A stretch of 64,000 nucleotides of DNA, taken from positions 19,934-83,933 of the forward strand of contig CAZVZK010000025.1 of assembly GCA_964630925.1 (NCBI GenBank), given 5' to 3'. Below, one piece after another: positions 53,717-61,040 of this stretch (within the stretch, counting starts at the first letter, position 1; every line of letters begins with the position of its first letter). The position numbers and the translations under genes were made by a program. The stretch comes from RGDT01 sp964630925. Its GTDB lineage: Bacteria; Planctomycetota; Planctomycetia; Gemmatales; Gemmataceae. A model generated the notes under the pieces. The model was not told where the DNA came from, searched no databases, and saw nothing but the letters and a program-made list of their open reading frames with translations.

Positions 53717-54048
53717 CAGGGCTATCGTAAGGCGGCGGCGCGAGGGCGGTCAAGCGAAAAGGCGCGCCGTCGTGGAGTCGGGCGCCGGCTGCTTCCGTGG
53801 CAGCCACGCCGCCGGCGGGGCGGGGCGGCACGCCCCGCCGATCCCTCGTGGCGGGCGTCAGGAAGCGCAAATGCAGGAGTGACCCGCGACCCACTGAGTG
53901 CGCGGGTCACCTGACCACTCGGCCACATACCCACCCCGCCCTCACCCCTGCCGGAAAGCCAGAGGCAGGCCGGCGCCCCTTTGATCACCAGATATCCCTG
54001 CGCCCGATGATCCGATTCACCACGACCAGTCATCAGCGAAGCATCAGA
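53717..54048. other. Intergenic region with a hairpin and no supported gene
   Basis: Between the exported-protein gene and the TIGR02996 gene. It holds the 10-bp stem GTGACCCGCG (53879-53888) / CGCGGGTCAC (53901-53910), next to TGGCCGAGTGG on the minus strand, which resembles a tRNA D-arm. No T-arm or acceptor pairing is found, so it is probably a tRNA relic or chance. No coding frame there is convincing. Confidence 0.5.
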
Positions 54049-55062
54049 TCACAGCGGGGGCGACTGCAGGACTTCTAACCCGCCCCGGTGGGGCCGATCA
54101 ACATACCCGTCGGCCGGCCTCGGCAGGCTGCGGACGCATTCCTCCGAACAGGCGTTGACCAGCAGCGGCATCACGTCCGTCGCGACCCGCAGCGAGATCC
54201 ACACCCGATGCAGGCCCCTGTCCGTGAAGGGCCGCCGACAGACGCTGCACTCCCTGGACGGCTCGGTGTACGGTAGCCCCTTCGGCGGCGTGTACGGGCC
54301 GAGGCGCGGGAAGTGCGGCCGGTGCTTGTAGTTGCCGTACAGGGCGCGGGTGCTGATGCGGCTCTGACGAAGGACCGGGCAGCGGGTGATCTCGTAGGGC
54401 AGCCAGTGGAGACAGTAAGACGTGTAGGGGTCGAACTCGGCGAGCGCCTCCATGTCCCCGATCTCGGGCGGGATGCGGGTGAGCTCGCTCCCATAAAGGA
54501 GAAGCGTCCTGACTTTCTTGAGGCGGCCAATGTCTGGCGGCAAGGTGACGATCTGAGTCAGCTCTCGGGAGGTCAGGCCAACACCCTGGATTAAGTCTTC
54601 GGCACCTGGTGGCCGGTAAGACTGCCCTACGAGGGGGGCGAAAGTGTCGCGCCCGTCGAGTGCGGCATCCTCGATGCCCTTGAGTAACTTCCCCCACGCC
54701 CCACCTTCCGTGTCCTGCGTTTCCCCGTGCAGCGCGTATCCGCGTGGGATGATGCCGCGGCGCCTGCCCGAGATCTGGCCGAAGCAGTCGCAGATCCTGC
54801 CGTCCCCTTGCCGGCCCGACGGCACCCGCTCCGGCTCGATCACCGCCAGCCACGCCGCATCGACCCCGCGGCGCAGCCGGCTCAGCAGGGGCTCGCCTTC
54901 CCGACGATGCGGGTGGTCCGGCGGCAGCGCCCGCAACAACAGGTGCGTCCGCACCAGCTCGGCCCGCGCGTCTCCGCGCTCCTCCAGCCAGTCCGCGTAG
55001 GCCAGCCGCGACACGTCGTCCCTGGGATCTTTGCGGATCGCCCGCAGCAGCGCCTCTTCCAT
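54049..55062 (-). CDS. TIGR02996-domain protein with C-terminal Cys cluster
   Basis: A protein of 337 residues from the ATG at 55062 (longer frame lacks a start signal). Residues 1-30 are the TIGR02996 module (RAIRKDPRDDVSRLAYADWL). Residues about 170-240 have two short LRR-like units (KKVRTLLLYGSELTRIPPEIG). The end has four Cys in CSVCRRPF and ACSEEC, a likely zinc site. It begins 13 bp past the end of the TPR-CHAT gene, same strand, so they are one transcript. Confidence 0.83.
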   Translation of the reverse strand: MEEALLRAIRKDPRDDVSRLAYADWLEERGDARAELVRTHLLLRALPPDHPHRREGEPLLSRLRRGVDAAWLAVIEPERVPSGRQGDGRICDCFGQISGRRRGIIPRGYALHGETQDTEGGAWGKLLKGIEDAALDGRDTFAPLVGQSYRPPGAEDLIQGVGLTSRELTQIVTLPPDIGRLKKVRTLLLYGSELTRIPPEIGDMEALAEFDPYTSYCLHWLPYEITRCPVLRQSRISTRALYGNYKHRPHFPRLGPYTPPKGLPYTEPSRECSVCRRPFTDRGLHRVWISLRVATDVMPLLVNACSEECVRSLPRPADGYVDRPHRGGLEVLQSPPL

Positions 55063-55075
55063 CCCCTCGCCCCCA

Positions 55076-58000
55076 TCAGTCCCTGCCGTCGCTGGCCGCC
55101 TGCCACGCCGCCCACCACGACACCGGGGCTCGCCGCGCCGCGCCGGGAAGTTTCTCCGCCGCCTTGCCCGCGCCGCGCAGCCCCCTCTCCTCGCCCGCCT
55201 TCGACAGCTCCTTGTGCAGCTCCGCCGCACGCCGCTCCACCAGCCCCGGCCCGCGCAGCACGTCGAGCTGCGCCTGCCGCAGCGCCTCCGGGTACGCCAG
55301 CGGCTTCTTCCCCCACCGGTGGGCGTAGAAGCGCTCCATCAGGACGCTCGTCGCCGCGTCGTCCACCGACCACAGCGACGACACGACGTTGCGGCACCCG
55401 GCCGACTGGAAGGCCCGCTGCAACCCCAACACCCCCTCGCCGCCCGCCTCCTTGCCCAGGCCCGTCTCGCACGCACTCAGCACCGCCAGCTCGAGGTCCG
55501 CGAGGTCGATCTCCGCCACCTCGAGCGCCGTCAGGTGCTTGCCCCCGGACAGCACCAGGCCCGAGAGCAACCCCGGATGCCAGCCCGTCACGCCGTCGCG
55601 TCCGAACAGCGAGGTCGGCTCGTACCGCCTCTCCGCCATCGCGCTCCGCAGCTTCTCATTGGCGAAGAAGCCGTGCGTCGCCAGATGCGCGAAGCGCACC
55701 TTCGGCAGCTCCTCGGCCAGCGCCTCGCGGGTCAGCCCGTCCCCGCCCAGAGGCCTCGTTTCGCCGCCGGGGAACGCCGCCGAGAAGAGACGCCCCGCCG
55801 CCGCCGCCTCCAGGCGCGTGGCCGGCAGCGCCGCCCACTCCCCCTTCCCGAACTCCACCCCGCCCGCCAGCAACATCCGCGGCGCGCCGCCCTTGGGCGG
55901 CCTGGCGGGGTGGGCCAGCACGCGCGGCACCGGGACGACGGCCAGCGCGATCTCCTCGATCAGATACGCCCCCGCCTTCTCCCCGGGGAGTGCCGCGAAC
56001 GGCATCCGGGCCAGCACGCCGTCCGGCGAGATCAGTGCCAGAGACGCCCCGCCGAGGTGCTTCGCCAGGGGCGACCACACCAGCCGGCGCAGCCTGTCCG
56101 GCCTGTCGCCGGGGTCGCGCTCGATCAGGCGGCGCCAGCCGGACACGGCCTCCTCGATCGGCGCCGCCGGGCCGAGGTCCACGCGCCCGACGGGCTTGCC
56201 CCGCCGGACGACCCAGGCCAGCAGGCGGCGCTCGTGGCGCGGCCCCTTGCCCGCGAAGGCGTGGTGTTCGTAGACGAGGAAGTCGATCAGGGCGACGCCC
56301 TCGGGCAGACCCCGCGCCACCTCGGCGCTGGTGGCGTGGTCGAAGCCGACGCCGGCGGGCATCAGCCGCGCCAGCGCGCCCTCCAGCAGATCCTTGCTCA
56401 CCGCCAGGTGTTGGATCTCCCGGCGCCGCCGCTCGTCGTCGCCGCCCCCCTCGCGCAGCGACAGCGCCGCCAGCCGCCGCGTCACCTCCTCCAGCTTCTG
56501 CACGATCTCCACGGCCTCGGCCTTGCCCTCCTTGAGGGCGCGGGCCATGATCCGCCGCCGCCGCTGCCCGGAGAACGCCGCCCCCTTCCACGCCAGTGCC
56601 AGGTCGTGGCTCCGCGTCGCGTCCGCCTCCAGGCTCAACAGCAAATCGAGCCGCTCGCGCCACTCCGCCAGCAGCGCGAGGTGCTGCCGCTCCGACTGCA
56701 CCGCCGACGCCGACGCCAGCACCACGCGCGTCGCGGCCTCGGCCTTGCGGATCTCCTCCAGCCCCTCGGCGGCCTCGCCCTCGACGCACAGCGCCACGGC
56801 CAGGGCGGCATGAGCCTGGGCCTGGGCCCCGCTCCCCGGCCTCTCCTTCTCGGTCAGCCCCACCACGCGCCGGCACAGACGCAGCGCCTCACCGTGCCGC
56901 CGCTGCAGGGCCGCCACCTCCGCGAGCGTGCCGAGGGCGGCGATGTAGCCCGAGCCCGTCTCCTCGCGGCGCTCGTAGATGGCGACGGCGGCCTCCAGCG
57001 ACGTGCGCGCGGCGGGCAGGTCACGCGAGCGGGCCTGCGCCAGCCCCAGGCGCAGCAGCGCCGAGGCCGTCTCCGGGTGGTCCGGCCCGTGCCGCGCCCG
57101 CGCGAAGCGGTACAGGAGGGCGCGCTGCTTGAGCGCCTCGTCCGCCTGCCCCACCGTGTGCAGCAGGTCGGCCATCGCGCCGAGCGTGCGCAGCGTGGCC
57201 GGGTGCTGCGCGCCGTAGACCCGCTCCTCGATCTTGAGGGCCTTGGCGAACAGGTCCAGGGCCGACCGCGGGTCGCCGGTGTCGCGGCGGACGCGGGCCA
57301 GCGTGGACAGCACGTCGGCGTTCAGGGGGTGCGTCCTGCCCACCGACGCGGCCACCACCTCCTGGGCCTGCATGGCCCGGTCCATCGCCTGGGTGTAGTC
57401 GCCGCGCTCCGCCGCCAGCGAGGCGAGGTTGAGGAGCGTCGAGACGAGGTCGGGGTGCAGCCGGCCCAGCCTGGCGCGGCGGATGGCGAGGACGCGCTCG
57501 TTCAGCTCCTGTGCCTTCTTCCAGTCGCCCTCGGCCGAGGCCAGCGACCCGATCTGCTGCAGGCAGGCGGCGTAGGCGAGCGAGCGCTCCCCCGCCTCGC
57601 GGCGGTAGATCTCCAGCGCCAGGCCGAACATCCGCCGCGCCTCCTTGAAGTCGGCCCTGTCCTGCATGACCCCGGCCAGGTTGTTGTACAGGTCGGCGAG
57701 CGGCACCCCCTTCTGCCCCTCCTTCTCGCGGATCGCCAGCACCTCGCGGTACATCCTCTCCGATTCCGCGAGCCGGCCCTCGGTGCGGCACAGGCTGGCG
57801 AGGTTGAACAGGACGAGGGCGTACCCCTTGCCCGGCCCGCCAAGGCGCCCGCGCTCGGCCCGCAACACCTCCTCGTACAGCGCCCGCGCGGCGGCGAATT
57901 GGCCGAGGAACTTGTGCAGGATGGCGGCGTTGTTCATGGCGGTGAGCGTCTCGTCGTGACGCGGCCCGAGGGCGTCGCGCAGGGCGGCCAGGGCACGCAG

Positions 58001-58894
58001 CGCCGCGGCGAGGGCCTCGCGCGGCCTGCCGAGCCTCTCCTCCACCGAGGAGAGCAGCAGCAGCGTGCCGGCGTGGGGGGCGGACCGCTCGCCCCAGGCG
58101 AGGCGTTGCACGTCGGCCGCCTCGCGGGCCTGGATGCGGGCCTCCTCGTGCTTGCCCGCCGCGTTGAGGGCCGACGCCAGGTGATGCAACGCGCCCCCCA
58201 GGCCGGGGTGGCCGGGCGACTTCAGCCGCCGCCACCCGTCCACGACCTCGCGGAGGAGGGCGACGGCCTCGGCGGGCTTGCCGCCCCGGCCCAGCGCGAC
58301 GGCGGAGGCGGCCCGCGCCAGCAGCGCCTCGGGCCGGCCCTTGCCCAGCAGCGCCTCGCGCCCCTCGGCGGCCTCGCCGGCGGCGCGGGCCGCCTCCGCG
58401 TACTTGCCGGCGGCCAACAGCCCCCGCGCCCGGCCAAGGGTGGCGGTGGAGGCGTTCCACCGCTCGCGCTTCTCGGCCGGCCATTTCGCCAGCCGCGTGG
58501 CCACGTCGTGGGCCAGCAGGGCGTCGAAGGTGCGCCAGTCGTCCGCCCCGCGCTGCGCCCTGGAGAGGAGGTACAGCTCGCGGCGCAGACGCACGGCCAG
58601 GTCATAACCCCCCGCCGCCTCGGCCTCGCCGGCCAGGATCGTGGCGGGCACGGCCACCTCGGGCATGATCGTCCCGATCAGCGCGCGCTGCACCCGGATG
58701 CCCAGCTCGACGGCCTTCTGGCCATCGTCGTGCTTGCCGTCCCTCCACAGCTTCGCCCCGTGCCGGAAGACGGCATGAGCCTTGGCGAGCGTGTCGCGCT
58801 GCTCGGCAGACAGGAAGGCGCGTCCGGGCGGCCCGGCGGCGGGCAACGCTGAGGCGGCGAGAAGGCAGACGGCCATCGCGGGCCAGCGGGGCAT
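55076..58894 (-). CDS. Exported TPR-CHAT caspase-like protein
   Basis: A protein of 1272 residues from the ATG at 58894, with GGAGG eight bases upstream and a signal peptide (AVCLLAASALPAAG). About 15 TPR units run from 40 to 800 (for example YNNLAGVMQDRADFKEARRM). The C-terminal CHAT domain, about 930-1230, has the catalytic pair His in HLATHGFF (near 1074) and Cys in LSACETGLG (near 1141), both intact, plus VVSSLWSVDD. CHAT proteases are cut or activated by TPR-bound partners. The export signal suggests action outside the cytoplasm. The TIGR02996 gene downstream (13 bp) may be a partner. Confidence 0.9.
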   Translation of the reverse strand: MPRWPAMAVCLLAASALPAAGPPGRAFLSAEQRDTLAKAHAVFRHGAKLWRDGKHDDGQKAVELGIRVQRALIGTIMPEVAVPATILAGEAEAAGGYDLAVRLRRELYLLSRAQRGADDWRTFDALLAHDVATRLAKWPAEKRERWNASTATLGRARGLLAAGKYAEAARAAGEAAEGREALLGKGRPEALLARAASAVALGRGGKPAEAVALLREVVDGWRRLKSPGHPGLGGALHHLASALNAAGKHEEARIQAREAADVQRLAWGERSAPHAGTLLLLSSVEERLGRPREALAAALRALAALRDALGPRHDETLTAMNNAAILHKFLGQFAAARALYEEVLRAERGRLGGPGKGYALVLFNLASLCRTEGRLAESERMYREVLAIREKEGQKGVPLADLYNNLAGVMQDRADFKEARRMFGLALEIYRREAGERSLAYAACLQQIGSLASAEGDWKKAQELNERVLAIRRARLGRLHPDLVSTLLNLASLAAERGDYTQAMDRAMQAQEVVAASVGRTHPLNADVLSTLARVRRDTGDPRSALDLFAKALKIEERVYGAQHPATLRTLGAMADLLHTVGQADEALKQRALLYRFARARHGPDHPETASALLRLGLAQARSRDLPAARTSLEAAVAIYERREETGSGYIAALGTLAEVAALQRRHGEALRLCRRVVGLTEKERPGSGAQAQAHAALAVALCVEGEAAEGLEEIRKAEAATRVVLASASAVQSERQHLALLAEWRERLDLLLSLEADATRSHDLALAWKGAAFSGQRRRRIMARALKEGKAEAVEIVQKLEEVTRRLAALSLREGGGDDERRRREIQHLAVSKDLLEGALARLMPAGVGFDHATSAEVARGLPEGVALIDFLVYEHHAFAGKGPRHERRLLAWVVRRGKPVGRVDLGPAAPIEEAVSGWRRLIERDPGDRPDRLRRLVWSPLAKHLGGASLALISPDGVLARMPFAALPGEKAGAYLIEEIALAVVPVPRVLAHPARPPKGGAPRMLLAGGVEFGKGEWAALPATRLEAAAAGRLFSAAFPGGETRPLGGDGLTREALAEELPKVRFAHLATHGFFANEKLRSAMAERRYEPTSLFGRDGVTGWHPGLLSGLVLSGGKHLTALEVAEIDLADLELAVLSACETGLGKEAGGEGVLGLQRAFQSAGCRNVVSSLWSVDDAATSVLMERFYAHRWGKKPLAYPEALRQAQLDVLRGPGLVERRAAELHKELSKAGEERGLRGAGKAAEKLPGAARRAPVSWWAAWQAASDGRD

Positions 58895-58961
58895 GGGGGA
58901 GCCTCCGGCGTCGGGCGGCGACAGGCTCCACGGTAACACGCCGCGGCCGCCGACGCCAGGG

Positions 58962-59525
58962 TCACGCCTGGCCGGGGATCTCCCGGATCACCCGGCACGG
59001 GTTGCCGGCGGCGAACACGCCCGCCGGCACGTCGCGCGTCACCACGCTGCCCGCCCCGATGACCGCCCGGTCCCCCACCGTCACGCCGGGGCAAAGGATC
59101 GCCCCGCCGCCCACCCACACGTCCGAGCCGATGCGGATCGGCTTGCCCGACTCCTCGCGCCGCCGCAGGGCGGCGTCCATCGGGTGCGTCGCCGTGTAGA
59201 CCTGCACCGCCGGGCCGAACAGGGTGAAGTCACCCACGATCACCTCACACACGTCGAGGACGATGCAGTTGAAGTTGAAGAACACCCGCTCGCCCAGGCG
59301 GATGTTCGACCCGTAGTCGCACCAGAACGGCGGCTGCATCCACACGCTGTCGCCGCCGCGCCCGAGCAGCTCGACGAGCAGCCGGCGGCGCGTCTCGGCG
59401 TCGCCCTCCCGTGTGGCGTTGAGGCCCTGACACAGGTCGCGCGCCCGCGCCCTGGCCCGCGCCAGCTCGGCGTCGAGCGGGTCGTACGGCTCGCCCGCCA
59501 GCATCTTCTCACGCTCGGTACGCAT
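58962..59525 (-). CDS. maa: Maltose/galactoside O-acetyltransferase
   Basis: A protein of 187 residues from the ATG at 59525 (a GTG at 59528 is the alternative; GAGGAGG lies upstream). A left-handed beta helix with hexapeptide repeats (IRIGSDVWVGGGAILCPGV, VIGAGSVVTRDVPAG) is preceded by the N-terminal helical MTRTEREKMLAGEPYDPLD-type motif of Maa. THPMD carries the catalytic His. It acetylates a sugar using acetyl-CoA. The gene begins 10 bp after the second sulfatase. Confidence 0.92.
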   Translation of the reverse strand: MRTEREKMLAGEPYDPLDAELARARARARDLCQGLNATREGDAETRRRLLVELLGRGGDSVWMQPPFWCDYGSNIRLGERVFFNFNCIVLDVCEVIVGDFTLFGPAVQVYTATHPMDAALRRREESGKPIRIGSDVWVGGGAILCPGVTVGDRAVIGAGSVVTRDVPAGVFAAGNPCRVIREIPGQA

Positions 59526-59535
59526 CACGCCCTCC

Positions 59536-60840
59536 TCACTCGGCGGGCGGCGTGAACTTGCCGTCGCCCGGCCTCTCGACGCTGAGCGGGGCCGCGTCGC
59601 CCATGTCCTTCTGCCAGCCGCGCAGCACCCCCAGCAGGCGCCCCGCCTCCTTCGGGTGGTCCTTGACCACGTCCCGCGTCTCGTGCGGGTCGTTCTTCAG
59701 GTCGAAGAGCTGTGTCCGGCCGATCTTCGGGTAGCGGATCAGCTTCCACCGATCATCCCGCACCGCGCGCTGCACGTCGCGGTAGGAGAGGAACAGCGAA
59801 TCGCGTACCGCCGCCTTCTTGCCCTTGATCACCTCGACGAGGCTCCTGCCGTCGAGCCCGGCGGGCGCCTTCGCGCCGGCGATCTCACACAACGTCGGGT
59901 GCAGGTCGAGCAGGTACACCAGCGCCGCCGACTCGCCTTTGGGGATCCCAGGGCCGCTGACGACGAGCGGCACCTTCATCCCGGCGTCATACAGGCTCTG
60001 CTTGCCCATCAGCCCGTGAGACCCCACCGCCAGCCCGTTGTCCGACGAGAAGACGATGACCGTGTCGCCGTCGAGCTTCAGCCGCTTCACCTCGTCGAGG
60101 AGCCGCCCGATGTGGTGGTCCAGCCCGGTCATCGTGGCGTAATACTCGTGCAGGTGCCGGCGGATGGCGTCCTCGGTGCGCGGCCACTTCTCCAGCCTCT
60201 CATCCCTCACCAGCATCTCGCCGTTATCGAACGGATGCACCGGAAGGTAGTTGGCCGGGAGGGGTATCTTCTCGCGCCGGTACTGGCCGAGGTACTCCCT
60301 GGCGGCGACGCGCGGGTCGTGCGGCGCCTCGAAGGCGAGGTACATGAAGAACGGCTTCTCGGCCTTCCGCTTCCGCAGGAAGGCGATGGCGTCATCGACC
60401 ACGGTCTTGCCGGGCTGGCCGCCGGTGCGCTCCTTCTGGTCGGCGAGCGACCTGTTCGTCTGGAACTTCTTCTGGATGATCGCCGCGACGTTCCCCGATT
60501 TGCCGTGGTGATACGTCTCGTAGCCGGCGGCCTCCAGCAGCACGGGCAGGCTGCCCTCGGCGGGGGCGTGCGCCCCCTTCCAGCGGAAGTACGCCTTGCC
60601 GGACAGCAGCATGTTGCGGCTGGGCATGCACACCGCCGGCACCCCGCTGCCGAGGCAGTAGGCGTTGCGGAAGATGAAGCCGCCGCGGACGAGACGATCA
60701 AGGTTGGGCGTCTTGACGGCGGGGTGGCCGAGCGCGCCGAGCAGGTCGTGGCGCTGGTCGTCGGTGAGCAGCAGGAGGACGTTCGGCGGGGCGGCCTGGC
60801 CGGCCCCGGCGAGCGCGAGCAGCGTGAAGATGGCTCTCAT
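59536..60840 (-). CDS. Sulfatase with canonical CMPSR motif
   Basis: A protein of 434 residues with a signal peptide (MRAIFTLLALAGAGQA). PNVLLLLTDDQRHD is the metal site and CMPSRNMLLSG is the full formylglycine motif. HHGKSG and FSSDNGLAVGSHGLMGK complete the active site. The pattern resembles iduronate- or choline-sulfatase-like enzymes acting on sulfated glycans. It is followed by the O-acetyltransferase gene. It starts 39 bp past the second inverted-repeat element. Confidence 0.93.
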   Translation of the reverse strand: MRAIFTLLALAGAGQAAPPNVLLLLTDDQRHDLLGALGHPAVKTPNLDRLVRGGFIFRNAYCLGSGVPAVCMPSRNMLLSGKAYFRWKGAHAPAEGSLPVLLEAAGYETYHHGKSGNVAAIIQKKFQTNRSLADQKERTGGQPGKTVVDDAIAFLRKRKAEKPFFMYLAFEAPHDPRVAAREYLGQYRREKIPLPANYLPVHPFDNGEMLVRDERLEKWPRTEDAIRRHLHEYYATMTGLDHHIGRLLDEVKRLKLDGDTVIVFSSDNGLAVGSHGLMGKQSLYDAGMKVPLVVSGPGIPKGESAALVYLLDLHPTLCEIAGAKAPAGLDGRSLVEVIKGKKAAVRDSLFLSYRDVQRAVRDDRWKLIRYPKIGRTQLFDLKNDPHETRDVVKDHPKEAGRLLGVLRGWQKDMGDAAPLSVERPGDGKFTPPAE

Positions 60841-60878
60841 GCTGCCTCATGATACGCGGGGAGCTCAAGCAAGAAGAG

Positions 60879-61022
60879 GCATACCATGAAAGACACGGAA
60901 GACACGAAAGGAAGACAAAGAAGCAAGAGAGGGAGAAACAGGCGGCTGCCTGTCTTCCTGCTTGATACCTGCTTCTCTCCTTTGTCTTCTTTTTCGTGTC
61001 TTCCGTGTCTTTCGTGGTATGC
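60879..61022. repeat. MITE-like inverted-repeat element, copy 2
   Basis: The left arm 60879-60919 and right arm 60981-61022 pair almost fully and match copy 1 (GCATACC(A/G)... GACACGGAAGACACGAAA). Its middle (60920-60980) differs from copy 1 but again shows a small inverted repeat (AGGCGGCTGCCT). It lies 18 bp past the gyrB stop, just like copy 1 past the HD-GYP stop, and 39 bp before the sulfatase. Confidence 0.85.
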
Positions 61023-61040
61023 CTTCCTCTTCTTGCCGGC

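Noticed and set aside
53879..53935. Possible tRNA on the minus strand
   Set aside because: A D-arm-like stretch and a strong stem exist, but no T-arm TTCGA sequence or acceptor pairing was found.
55031..58852. Open frame of 1273 codons on the plus strand opposite TPR-CHAT
   Set aside because: Complementary shadow caused by GC bias; the minus-strand frame has signal peptide, TPRs and the His/Cys pair.
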